The notes under the pieces: model-generated
Told to the model about the DNA's origin: nothing
What the model saw: the letters and a program-made list of their open reading frames with translations, nothing else
The model's database searches: none
Origin: Sedimenticola sp.
GTDB taxonomy: Bacteria > Pseudomonadota > Gammaproteobacteria > Chromatiales > Chromatiaceae
Length of the DNA: 25,901 nt
Direction of reading: 5' to 3'
NCBI GenBank assembly: GCA_030619405.1
Contig: JAUXBK010000006.1
Location: 1-25,901, forward strand
Made by a program: the position numbers and the translations under genes
Shown: positions 1 through 9,290 of the stretch, in pieces
Layout: each line of letters starts with the position of its first letter
How positions within the stretch are numbered: position 1 is the first letter of the stretch

Positions 1-113
1 CAAGTGTCGCTCGAGGCAGGATGCCGGTTGCGACCCTTGCCAGACGGGCGCCTCGACGCCCCAAACTCAGGAACTTATTATTTCGCGAGCCCTTAGTGGG
101 GGCCATGCGGTGT

Positions 114-1643
114 TTAAATGTGAACACTTCCCCTCTTCTGCTTTTCTATTTTGATCTGCCATTCTGCAGGGCCGGTCTGGTGAATCGACTCACCCCGGCT
201 GTCCACCGCTACGGTGACCGGCATCTCCTCTACCTCGAACTCCCGTATCGCTTCCATGCCCAGATCTTCGAAGGCCAGGATGCGAGACGAACGGATCGCC
301 TTGGAAACCAGGTAGGCCGCGCCGCCCACAGCCATCAGATAGACCGCGCCATGCCGTTTGATCGATTCGATGGCGGCCGGTCCCCGCTCCGCTTTGCCCA
401 CCATGCCGATCAGACCGGTCTCTTCCAGCATCATTTCGGTGAAAGGGTCCATACGGGTGGCGGTTGTAGGGCCAGCAGGACCCACTACTTCTCCGTCCAC
501 CGGGTCCACCGGACCCACGTAGTAGATGAAGCGGTCGTGGAAATCGACGCCGTCAGGGAGGGGTTCACCCCGGGCCAGCAGGTCCTGGATGCGCTTGTGG
601 GCGGCATCCCGCCCGGTCAGCAGTCTGCCTGAGAGCAGCAGCCGTTCCCCCGGCCGCCAGTCGGCGATATCCTCCCGGGTCAGAGCGTCCAGGTCGACCC
701 GGCGGGCACCGGTACCCGCCTCCCAGGTGATCTCCGGCCAGTCGTCCAGTTTTGGCGGTGTCAGCACGGCGGGGCCACTGCCGTCCAGGGTGAATTCCAG
801 ATGGCGGGTGGCGGCACAGTTGGGTACCAGGGCCACCGGGAGAGTGACGGCGTGGGTAGGGTAGTCCTGCACCTTGACATCCAGAACGGTGGTGAGCCCC
901 CCCAGTCCCTGGGCCCCGATCCCCAGTCTGTTCACCTTTTCGTAGAGTTCCAGGCGCAGCTCTTCCACCCGGTTTTGTGCTCCCTGCGCCTGCAGGGTAT
1001 GGATATCGACGGGCGCCATCAGCGCCTCTTTGGCCAGCAGCATCGCCTTTTCTGCAGAGCCGCCGATACCGATGCCGAGTATGCCCGGCGGGCACCAGCC
1101 CGCACCCAGTGTGGGTACCGTCTCCATGACCCAGTCAACCAGGCTGACAGAGGGGTTGAGGATGGTGAAACGGGACTTCGCCTCCGAGCCGCCCCCTTTG
1201 GCCGCCAGTTTTACCTCTACCCGGTCACCAGGTACCAGCCGGACATGGGTGATGGCCGGGGTGTTGTCACCCGTGTTCTTCCGGGTTCCCGCCGGGTCCG
1301 TCACCATGGAGGCGCGCAGCCGGTTCTCCGGCAGGGTATAGGCCCGGTGCACACCCTCGTTCACCATCGCCTCCACCCCCAGTTTCGTCTCCCAGCGTAC
1401 CTCCATGCCGACATCGAGGAATACCACCACCATCCCCGTATCCTGACAGATTGGCCGGTGCCCCTCCGCGCTCATCCGGGAGTTGACCAGGATCTGAGCC
1501 ATGGCGTCCCGGGCCGCCGGCGACTCCTCCCGCTCCCAGGCCGCAGTCATGGCCTGGATGAAATCCAGCGGGTGATAGTAGGAGATGAACTGCAGCGCAT
1601 CGCAGATGCTCTGGATGAAGTCTTCCTGGCGTATGATGGTCAT
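114..1643 (-). CDS. fumA: Class I (4Fe-4S) fumarate hydratase
   Basis: This enzyme reversibly hydrates fumarate to malate in the TCA cycle, in the cytoplasm. The 509-residue protein has the class I two-part layout. The N-terminal (alpha) part carries the three cysteines expected to hold the oxygen-sensitive 4Fe-4S cluster: C66 in RPICQDTG, C184 in GWCPPGILGIGIGG and C276 in NCAATRH. The C-terminal (beta) part from about residue 330 contains GPTTATRMDP (391-400) and FEDLGMEAI (458-466). Length fits the roughly 507-residue pseudomonad-type subclass better than the 548-residue E. coli FumA. It lies downstream of sucA-sucB on the same strand, but a 328-nt repeat-rich gap separates it, so cotranscription is uncertain. 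The ATG at 1643 has no clear Shine-Dalgarno, and a dispersed repeat begins about 15 nt upstream of it, so its 5' untranslated region is largely repeat DNA. Confidence 0.93.
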   Translation of the reverse strand: MTIIRQEDFIQSICDALQFISYYHPLDFIQAMTAAWEREESPAARDAMAQILVNSRMSAEGHRPICQDTGMVVVFLDVGMEVRWETKLGVEAMVNEGVHRAYTLPENRLRASMVTDPAGTRKNTGDNTPAITHVRLVPGDRVEVKLAAKGGGSEAKSRFTILNPSVSLVDWVMETVPTLGAGWCPPGILGIGIGGSAEKAMLLAKEALMAPVDIHTLQAQGAQNRVEELRLELYEKVNRLGIGAQGLGGLTTVLDVKVQDYPTHAVTLPVALVPNCAATRHLEFTLDGSGPAVLTPPKLDDWPEITWEAGTGARRVDLDALTREDIADWRPGERLLLSGRLLTGRDAAHKRIQDLLARGEPLPDGVDFHDRFIYYVGPVDPVDGEVVGPAGPTTATRMDPFTEMMLEETGLIGMVGKAERGPAAIESIKRHGAVYLMAVGGAAYLVSKAIRSSRILAFEDLGMEAIREFEVEEMPVTVAVDSRGESIHQTGPAEWQIKIEKQKRGSVHI

Positions 1644-1657
1644 GGGGATGGGCTCTG

Positions 1658-1696
1658 AAAAAAACAGGACCTAGGACCGAGGTACTAGGACCTAGG
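1658..1696. repeat. CTAGG-family repeat, copy 1 (upstream of fumA)
   Basis: An A-tract followed by CAGG and short units ending in CTAGG. A stretch of about 37 nt is repeated exactly at 1882-1918 in the same orientation, so the two copies bracket the hairpin cluster at 1770-1877. The CTAGG units contain the palindrome CCTAGG. The copy starts only about 15 nt from the fumarase start codon. Confidence 0.85.
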
Positions 1697-1769
1697 AAAA
1701 AAAAGATAAAACCACTCTAACCCCAGGCCCTTGGTCCTGTCTTTTCCCTCGGACCTGGTACCTATCTCT

Positions 1770-1794
1770 GGTTCCCACGCTCCGCGTGGGAACC
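1770..1794. repeat. Perfect hairpin, 11-bp stem (REP-like)
   Basis: GGTTCCCACGC pairs perfectly with its reverse complement across a 3-nt TCC loop. I recall this palindrome as a common intergenic repeat in gammaproteobacterial genomes, but this was not searched. No T-tract follows, so it is not a typical intrinsic terminator. Confidence 0.8.
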
Positions 1795-1831
1795 CACTCC
1801 CGGGCGATCCAGACGGCACAGCACTCCTCGC

Positions 1832-1877
1832 GGCGCAGAGCGCCTGTCGATGGGTGACACCGCAGAGCGGTGTCACC
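1832..1877. repeat. Two further hairpins with AGA loops
   Basis: A 5-bp stem (GGCGC, loop AGA, 1832-1844) is followed by a perfect 11-bp stem (GGTGACACCGC, loop AGA, 1853-1877). Together with the hairpin at 1770-1794 they form a cluster of three small stem-loops in about 110 nt between sucB and fumA. The likely role, if any, is transcript stabilisation or processing; this is inference. Confidence 0.7.
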
Positions 1878-1881
1878 AGAT

Positions 1882-1970
1882 AAAAAACAGGACCTAGGAC
1901 CGAGGTACTAGGACCTAGTACCTAGATCCTAGTACCTAGATCCTAGTACCTAGTACCTAGTACCTAGTAC
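1882..1970. repeat. CTAGG/CTAGTAC array at the 3' end of sucB
   Basis: It begins with the same A-tract/CAGG leader as copy 1 (identical over 1882-1918) and continues as tandem units of CTAGTAC with interspersed CTAGATC. Read on the sucB strand, the array starts at the sucB stop: the TAG at 1971-1973 has the same phase as the TAGGTAC units that follow it. The array fills the space from the hairpin cluster to the end of sucB. Confidence 0.85.
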
Positions 1971-3241
<1,271 letters not shown>

Positions 3242-3242
<1 letters not shown>

Positions 3243-6103
3243 TAGGCGGGGAGTCTCCGGTTCATCATGGGGTCGATACGGCCGGTCAGTGCTTCGTCGA
3301 TCAGCTTCTCCTGTTGCTGCACGTGGACCGGGTAATAGCCGACGGCCGGGGCAGCCGCGGCAGGCCGCCCGACGTAGTAGAGCCTTCGTCCTTTGTCGAG
3401 CTGGGTGTGGAAACGGTGTTTGATCTGATCCCAGGCGCCCTGGTTCTGAGGCTCTTCCTGACACCAGATCAGACGTTCCACCTGGGGATACTGGTCGATG
3501 ATCGGGTCGAACTGCTCCCGCGGGAAGGGGTAGAGCTGTTCCAACCGGACGATGGCGACTTTACGCATACCCCGGGAGCGTCGGGCCTCCAGCAGTTCAT
3601 AGTAGATTTTTCCCGAGCAGACGATCACGTGCTCCACCGCTTCCGGATCCAGGTTATCCACCTCGCTGATGACCGGGTGAAAGCCCCCCACGATGAACTC
3701 CGTCAGCGAGGAGGTGGCGAGCCGGTGTCGCAACAGACTCTTTGGTGTCATTACGATCAGCGGTTTGCGCATCGGCCGGATCATCTGCCGCCGCAGCATG
3801 TGAAACACCTGAGCCGGACTGGTGGGGGCGCAGACCTGTATATTGTGCTCTGCGCAGAGCTGGAGGTAGCGCTCCAGGCGGGCGGAAGAGTGTTCCGCAC
3901 CCTGGCCCTCATAGCCATGGGGGAGGAACATGACCAGACCGCAGTAGAGCCCCCACTTGGCGCCACCGGAGGTGATGAACTGGTCTATGACCACTTGGGC
4001 GCCGTTGGCGAAATCACCGAACTGGGCCTCCCAGATCACCAGCGCGTTGGGTTCTGCGGTGGCGTAGCCGTACTCGAAACCGAGCACCGCCTCTTCCGAC
4101 AGCAGTGAGTCGATGACGCCGAAACTGCCTTGTTGCGGAGAGATGTGCTGCAGCGGGATATAGCGCTTCCCATTGACCTGGTTGTGCAGTACCGCGTGTC
4201 GATGAAAGAAGGTGCCGCGGCCACTGTCCTGGCCCGAGAGCCGGATCGGGTAACCCTCCTGCACCAGGGTGGCATAGGCAAGTGTCTCACCGAAGCCCCA
4301 GTCCACCAGCTGGTCACCGCTCGCCATCTTGCGCCGCTCGTCCAGTATCCTGGTCACCCGGGGGTGCAGCTCGAAGTCTTCCGGTATGGCCAGCAGGCGG
4401 CTGGCGGTGGCCGCCAGTCGCTCCTCGCTGATGGCGGTTTGTGCGGGATGTTCCCAGCTGACGCTCCGAAACGGTGCCCAGTCCACCCGGTGGGCGTAGT
4501 CGAGGGCGAGCAGGGTGGGACGGCTGGCTACCGAACCCTGTTCCAGGGAAGACCGGTAGTTCTCGACCATCTCATGGCTCTGCTCCGGGGTGATCACGCC
4601 GTCCGATATCAGGCGGGCCGAATAGAGGGAACGGGGCGGGGGCAGACGCCGGATCTTCTGATACATCTGGGGCTGGGTGACTGCCGGCTCGTCTGCCTCG
4701 TTATGGCCATGGCGGCGATAACAGAGCAGATCGATGATCGCATCCTTGTGAAACCGTTGCCGGAAATCCAGTGCCAGGCGAGTGACGAAGATCACCGCCT
4801 CGGGATCGTCACCGTTGACGTGGAAGATCGGTGCCTGGACCATCTTTGCCACGTCCGTGCAGTAGAGCGTGGAACGGGTGTCCATCGGATGAGAGGTGGT
4901 GAATCCGATCTGGTTGTTGATTACGATGTGGATCGTGCCGCCGGTGGTGAAACCCCGGGCCTGGGACATCTGCAGGGTCTCCATCACCACCCCCTGCCCG
5001 GCGAAGGCGGAGTCGCCGTGGATCAGTATCGGCAGCACGTCGTCGCCGCTTTTGTCCCCATAACGCTGCTGACGGGCCCTCACCGAGCCTTCCACCACCG
5101 GATCGATAATCTCCAGGTGGGAGGGATTGAACCCCAGAACCAAATGGAGGAACCCGCCCGGGGTCTCGATATCGGTGGAGAAACCCATGTGATACTTTAC
5201 GTCGCCCGAGCTCTTGAAATGCTCCGGGCTCTTGCGTCCCTCGAACTCCTCGAACAGCTCCCGGGGGGATTTTCCCAGGATATTGGTGAGTACATTGAGA
5301 CGCCCCCGGTGGGCCATGCCGATGACCACTTCCTGGATGCCGTTGGCGCCCGAGCGCTGGAGCAGTTCGTCCAGCAGCGGGATGAGTGAGTCGGCCCCCT
5401 CAAGGGAGAAGCGTTTCTGGCCGACATAACGGGTGTGCAGGTATTTTTCCAGCCCTTCTGCTGCGGTGAGCATGGTCAACAGCCAGCGCCGGTCGCCGTC
5501 GTTCAGCTCCGGTTTGGCTCGGTAGCCCTCCACACGCTTCTGGATCCAGCGCTTCTGGCGGGTATCGGTGATGTGCATGTACTCGGAGCCGACGGTGCCA
5601 CCATACACCTCTTTCACGAGGGCGATGATCTCCCGCAGGGCCATGCGGTCGGGGGCGAACAGGGAGCCGGTGTTGAAGATGCTGTCCATATCCGCCTGGC
5701 CAAGCCGGTGAAAGGCCGGGTCGAGGTCGGGCACGCTCTCCTGCTCACGCAGGTGCAGAGGGTCGAGGTTGGCATTCTGATGTCCCCGCACCCGCCAGGC
5801 ATTGATCAGGCGTAATACCGCCGCCTGCTTTTCGGCAGCGGCGGGTGAGAGGTGTTCGGAGACGCATCTTGTTGGGTGATGCTTCTCTCTGGCGAGGCGC
5901 TCGAAGTTGGAGCGGATGGGACCGTGGGAGATGTCGGGCGCTTCGTTGGCCGACGCCCTCGCCAACTCCTCGAAGCGTCTTTTCCAGGCTGGGTCGATAC
6001 TGTCAGGGTCCTGAAGAAAACGCTCATAGAGATCCTCTATGAATGCGGCATTGTTGCCCGAGAGTGCGGAAGTGGTTCTCAGCAGATCCAGTTTTGCGCT
6101 CAT
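3242..6103 (-). CDS. sucA: 2-oxoglutarate dehydrogenase E1 component
   Basis: This thiamine-diphosphate enzyme decarboxylates 2-oxoglutarate and passes the succinyl group to SucB. The product is 953 residues, slightly longer than the E. coli enzyme (933). Visible E1 landmarks are EYMHITD (174-180), GMAHRGRLNVL (262-272, H265), the ThDP/Mg motif from GDSAF (363-367) to INNQIGF (395-401), YRRHGHNEADEP (462-473), and in the C-terminal half SGQDSGRGTFFHRHA, followed by GYATAEPNALVIWEAQFGDF. The N-terminal segment (FIEDLYERFLQDPDSID) matches the family's E2-contacting region. The ATG at 6103 is preceded by an AT-rich leader without a strong Shine-Dalgarno. It is the first gene of sucA-sucB and is transcribed away from the small ORF at 6305. 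Confidence 0.97.
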
Positions 6104-6158
6104 TATTTTAGGACGACCAGCTGATTATCAATAAAAATTATTTAAGTGTGGTTTCAAA

Positions 6159-6186
6159 ATACTAGCATGGTGTCGGATTTTTAAAA
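6159..6186 (-). promoter_or_regulatory. Candidate sigma-70 promoter of sucA
   Basis: On the minus strand, TTTTAA (-35-like, 6181-6186) and TAGTAT (-10-like, 6159-6164) are separated by 16 nt, about 55 nt upstream of the sucA start, in markedly AT-rich DNA. The match is only partial and other AT-rich pairs nearby could serve. Confidence 0.25.
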
Positions 6187-6238
6187 GGTTTTTCTGAATT
6201 AATATGATTATACTAAATATCAACGAGGTTCTGCTGCC

Positions 6239-6280
6239 AAGGCTGCAGTTGGTATTCGTAAGGCTGCAGTTGGTATTCGT
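6239..6280. repeat. Perfect 21-bp tandem duplication
   Basis: Two exact adjacent copies of a 21-bp unit beginning AAGGCTGCAG. It lies in frame with the open frame of the following small ORF, encoding KAAVGIR twice, although no standard start codon precedes it in that frame. Confidence 0.9.
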
Positions 6281-6304
6281 GCCGCGCCGCTGCCCCGTCA
6301 ACCG

Positions 6305-6562
6305 GTGTCTCTATCGGAGATCGCAGTGAGGCGTGGTGCACATGATGCACGCAGGCCTGGATTGAGCCTGCATGAGCTGGAGGCCGATGTGGCCTACTTC
6401 GATGCCCGCCTGGCACTGCTTGCAGGGCGATCTGGCAGCCGCTATCAGGAAGCCCAGGTGATGGTCTATGGGGAACTCGAAAAGGTGCTTTCCGGCATGC
6501 TCAATCGGTTACGTGGCGGGGTGGCGGTGGAGGAATTGCCACCGACAGCTGCGTCCGGGTGA
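6305..6562 (+). CDS. Hypothetical small protein, function unknown
   Basis: I do not recognise this 85-residue ORF. It uses a GTG start without a convincing Shine-Dalgarno. The reading frame stays open upstream to a stop at 6200, through the 21-bp duplication, but contains no ATG, GTG or TTG there; translation could begin at a non-standard codon such as ATT. The middle (about residues 19-73) looks like two amphipathic helices rich in Leu, Glu and Arg (SLHELEADVAYFDARLALL, then a second helix around YGELEKVLSGMLNRL). It has no signal peptide or membrane segment. It ends 7 nt before the 3' end of the convergent tRNA-Arg. It could be a real small gammaproteobacterial protein or a chance ORF. Confidence 0.5.
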   Translation: MSLSEIAVRRGAHDARRPGLSLHELEADVAYFDARLALLAGRSGSRYQEAQVMVYGELEKVLSGMLNRLRGGVAVEELPPTAASG

Positions 6563-6569
6563 CTGAAAA

Positions 6570-6646
6570 TGGCGTCCCAGAGAGGATTCGAACCTCTGAC
6601 TTTCTCCTTAGGAGGGAGACACTCTATCCAGCTGAGCTACTGGGAC
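6570..6646 (-). tRNA. tRNA-Arg (anticodon CCU)
   Basis: Read on the minus strand, the 77-nt gene folds as a full cloverleaf: 7-bp acceptor stem GTCCCAG/CTGGGAC, D arm GCTC...GAGT, anticodon stem TCTCC/GGAGA with loop CTCCTAA (anticodon CCT), T arm AGAGG-TTCGAAT-CCTCT, discriminator G and an encoded CCA end. It reads AGG codons. Minor Arg tRNA genes are frequent phage or island attachment sites, but no integrase is present here. Confidence 0.96.
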
Positions 6647-6727
6647 GGAAATGCACATTCTACCAATACAACCCCTGAGCGGTCACCCTGTATGTGTTGA
6701 CGCAGGAGAGCCAGCAGTATTTTAATG

Positions 6728-6770
6728 TTTTCTTTGCGTCTTAGCGCCTTTGCGCGAGAATGTTTTTTTA
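6728..6770 (+). repeat. TTTGCG-family dispersed repeat, divergent solo copy
   Basis: It carries TTTTCTTTGCGTCTT, an intervening AGCGC and CTTTGCGCGAGAATG, the core also seen at 10471, 19747 (inverted), 20421 and 25682 (inverted). It lacks the TTTGAC tail. It ends about 25 nt before the histidine kinase start, so it lies in that gene's leader. Confidence 0.75.
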
Positions 6771-6793
6771 TGCTTTATTTAGAGTAGATAGAA

Positions 6794-8425
6794 ATGGCAA
6801 TCAGGCGTAAACAGCAGAGGCTGGCCGGGTACTGGCAGGCGTATCTCGGCCGTCTGATGAACCGTTCCCCGGTGCTGCGCATCCTGGTTACCGGGCACCT
6901 GCTGGCGCCTCTGGGGGCGCTGGTGGTGGCGCTGCCGCTGAATATCGTTTTGGCACTGCTGCTGTTTGGTGGCGTGGGATCGGAAAAGGGCACGGGCGGA
7001 CTGCTCCTGCTGGCAGGCGGAGTAACCCTGGTGGCGGCATTCATGGGCGCCAGCCGACTGCGTGGCCAACTGCTGGAGCCGCTGGTGGAACTGGAACAGT
7101 CAGTGGCCGATGTCTGCGAGGGTGGGCCCTGGTCCAATCTTCCACTGAAGACGGTCGGCGTTCTGGGGCCGATGACCCGGGACCTGGACAGCCTCAGTGG
7201 TGAGCTGATCGACCTGTACGAAGACATGGACAACCGGGTGGCCCGGCAAACCCGGCGCCTGGCTCAGCAGGCCACCTCGCTGAAGGTACTGTACGACGTG
7301 GCGGCCAGCATCACCCAGGTGAATGAGATCGAAGAACTGCTGCTGCGCATGCTGCGGGTGGTAAAAGAGCTGGTGGGTGGAAAGGCAGCCACCGCCCAGT
7401 TGCAGTCCACCAACGGCCAGATGCGGCTGGTGGGCAGCATCGGGCTGGATGGTCGCATGTCGACGGAGAAGGAGCAGCTGCCGGTGCCGCTTTGCGCCTG
7501 TGGCAGGACACTCTCCAGCGGGGACATCCTGTGTGAACACGATGCGGAGGCCTGTTCCCGACTCAACCAGCGGCGCATGTTCAACAGCGATGAACTGGAT
7601 ACCCTTACGGTTCCGTTTCAGTTCCACGGCGATACCCTGGGCACGTTCCAAGTCTATCTGCCCCAGCCGGGCCTGACCGGGCGGGACGACCTGGTGGATC
7701 TGCTCTCCACCATCGGTAACCACCTGGGCATTGCCATTGCCAAACAGCGCTCTGATGAAGATGCCCGCCGGCTCTCCATCGTCGAGGAGCGGACCGCCCT
7801 GGCCAACGAGCTGCACGACTCCCTGGCCCAGACCCTGGCCAGTCTCCGGTTCCAGGTGCGGATGCTGGACGAGACTCTGGAGCAGTGCGGTGCCGACGCG
7901 GGGGCGCGCAATGAGCTGGACCGGATCCGCAACGGCCTGGACGAAGCCCACACCGAACTGCGGGAGCTGCTCAACAGTTTCCGGGCGCCGGTGGATCAAC
8001 GGGGCCTGGAACCGGCGCTGGAGAAACTGGCCCAGCGCTTTCGTCAGGAGACCGGCATCTCGATCTTCTTCCAGAGCAACTGCAGACAGGTCAATCTGGG
8101 GCCCAGCGAGGAGATGCAGATGCTCCGGATCGTCCAGGAGTGCCTGGCCAACATCCGCAAACACGCTCAGGCCCACACGGTGCGGGTGTTGCTGACCTGT
8201 AACACAGAGGGCGGATACATGCTGCTGGTAGAGGATGACGGCGTGGGTTTCGACGACGCGAGCCCGGGAGGGAAACCGGGAGAACATATCGGGCTCTCTA
8301 TCATGGAGGAGCGAGCGAAGCGCCTCGGGGGCAGCATCCGGATCGAGAGCGAACCGGGCGAGGGCACCCGGGTCGAATTGACCTATAATCCCGGTTCCGA
8401 GTCACCACAAAGAGACACCTTCTGA
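6794..8425 (+). CDS. NarX-like sensor histidine kinase (HisKA_3 type)
   Basis: This membrane sensor kinase autophosphorylates on His and passes the phosphate to the adjacent NarL-like regulator. Of 543 residues, two hydrophobic segments (about 36-60 and 68-86) are joined by only a short loop, so the large nitrate-binding periplasmic domain of true NarX is missing. A linker (about 90-160) and a GAF-like domain (about 165-320) follow; the latter has a four-cysteine cluster at C234, C236, C247 and C254. The dimerisation/phospho-acceptor helix carries H341 in NELHDSLAQTLASLRFQ. The ATPase domain has the N box N453 (NIRKHAQA), DDGVGF (481-486) and GEHIGLSIMEERA. It ends in TGATG, overlapping the regulator by 1 nt. 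The cysteine cluster suggests a redox or metal signal rather than nitrate itself, which is inference. Confidence 0.9.
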   Translation: MAIRRKQQRLAGYWQAYLGRLMNRSPVLRILVTGHLLAPLGALVVALPLNIVLALLLFGGVGSEKGTGGLLLLAGGVTLVAAFMGASRLRGQLLEPLVELEQSVADVCEGGPWSNLPLKTVGVLGPMTRDLDSLSGELIDLYEDMDNRVARQTRRLAQQATSLKVLYDVAASITQVNEIEELLLRMLRVVKELVGGKAATAQLQSTNGQMRLVGSIGLDGRMSTEKEQLPVPLCACGRTLSSGDILCEHDAEACSRLNQRRMFNSDELDTLTVPFQFHGDTLGTFQVYLPQPGLTGRDDLVDLLSTIGNHLGIAIAKQRSDEDARRLSIVEERTALANELHDSLAQTLASLRFQVRMLDETLEQCGADAGARNELDRIRNGLDEAHTELRELLNSFRAPVDQRGLEPALEKLAQRFRQETGISIFFQSNCRQVNLGPSEEMQMLRIVQECLANIRKHAQAHTVRVLLTCNTEGGYMLLVEDDGVGFDDASPGGKPGEHIGLSIMEERAKRLGGSIRIESEPGEGTRVELTYNPGSESPQRDTF

Positions 8426-9087
8426 TGCGGATTCTACTGATCGACGACCACGCCTTGTTCCGGATCGGGCTGCAGGAGCTGCTGGAACGGCGTGGTATCG
8501 ACGTGATCGGTGCGCTGGGTGACTGCCGGACAGGCATCGAACGGGTCGCCAGTGAGCTTCCGGACGTGGTGCTGCTGGATTTGCGGATGCCGGATATGAA
8601 CGGTATCGAGGTGCTGAAGCAGTTGCGGCAGCAGCAACTGCTGATGCCCATCGCCATGCTCACCACCAGCCGGGAGGAGATGGATGTGATCGACTCCCTG
8701 CAAAATGGTGCCCAGGGTTATCTGCTGAAAGACATGGAGCCGGACGAGTTGATCACGGCGCTGCGGGATATCGTCGCGGGGCAGACGGTGGTGGCCAAGG
8801 AGCTGACCGGTATCCTGGCCAAGGCGGTACAGGGTGAGACCGAGTCCTCACCGGCCCACGACGCCTTCTCCAAGCTGACCCCGCGGGAGCGGGAGATCCT
8901 CTGTCACCTGGCGGCGGGCCAGAGTAACAAGGTAATCGCCCGCAACCTCGGGATCTCCGACGGCACCGTAAAGCTCCACGTCAAGGCGATCCTGCGCAAG
9001 CTGGACGTACACTCCCGGGTAGAGGCGGCGGTGATCGCGGTGGAGCAGAATCTATGTAAAAAACAGGAACTAGGAACTAGGAACTAG
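8425..9087 (+). CDS. NarL/FixJ-family response regulator
   Basis: This two-component transcription factor is the partner of the preceding kinase. The 220-residue protein has a receiver domain (1-120) with acidic pair D7/D8, phospho-acceptor D52 in LLDLRMPDMNG, T80/T81 and K102 in LLKD. A LuxR-type helix-turn-helix (about 150-207) contains LTPREREILCHLAAGQSNKV and GISDGTVKLHVKAILRKL. Its start overlaps the kinase stop (TGATG). The extreme C-terminus is unusual: after about residue 211 the frame runs into a tandem GGAACTA repeat, which encodes the last six or seven residues (QELGTRN) and the TAG stop. The original C-terminus was probably around residues 208-211. Confidence 0.94.
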   Translation: MRILLIDDHALFRIGLQELLERRGIDVIGALGDCRTGIERVASELPDVVLLDLRMPDMNGIEVLKQLRQQQLLMPIAMLTTSREEMDVIDSLQNGAQGYLLKDMEPDELITALRDIVAGQTVVAKELTGILAKAVQGETESSPAHDAFSKLTPREREILCHLAAGQSNKVIARNLGISDGTVKLHVKAILRKLDVHSRVEAAVIAVEQNLCKKQELGTRN

Positions 9088-9108
9088 GAACTAGGAACTA
9101 AGAAAAAA
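9058..9108. repeat. CTAGG-family repeat: five GGAACTA units
   Basis: An A-tract and CAG lead into five perfect 7-bp GGAACTA units (9066-9100), then another A-rich stretch. The first three units lie inside the end of the response regulator gene, in frame. It has the same leader as the arrays at 1658, 1882 and, inverted, 9219-9290. Confidence 0.9.
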
Positions 9109-9218
9109 CGGGGTTGTAGAGTGAGCGAAGCGAAGCGTACCCATCAGCCCTTGGCGCGATGTCCAAGCTTTCGACCCAGGACCAGCTGAATCCCCGCCCA
9201 TAGGATTCTGGTGCTTTT

Positions 9219-9290
9219 CCTAGTACCTAGAACCTCGTACCTAGTACCTGTTTTCTTACCTAGAACCTCGTACCTAGTACCTGTTTTTTT
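9219..9290. repeat. CTAGG-family repeat: duplicated 31-bp unit
   Basis: A 31-bp segment (9224-9254) is repeated exactly at 9257-9287 with a period of 33. Read on the minus strand, each copy starts with an A-tract and CAGGTACTAGG, matching the leader of the other arrays. It is inverted relative to the 9058 array and follows directly on the stop codon of the flavoprotein gene at 9289. Confidence 0.88.

Noticed and set aside
1..113. Feature in the first 113 nt
   Set aside because: Only an antisense open frame and a weak 6-bp inverted repeat are present; nothing could be supported.
1685..1876. 63-residue ORF between sucB and fumA
   Set aside because: It is composed entirely of repeat and hairpin sequence, so it is most likely not a gene.
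4130..5389. 419-residue plus-strand ORF
   Set aside because: Antisense shadow of sucA with no motif support.
6570..6793. Possible integration site at the tRNA-Arg 3' end
   Set aside because: No integrase, phage genes or duplicated tRNA end are visible within the window, so an attachment site cannot be supported.
7100..8287. 395-residue minus-strand ORF
   Set aside because: Antisense to the histidine kinase, in a GC-rich region where the complementary frame stays open by codon bias. The composition is His/Gln/Leu/Val-rich without motifs.
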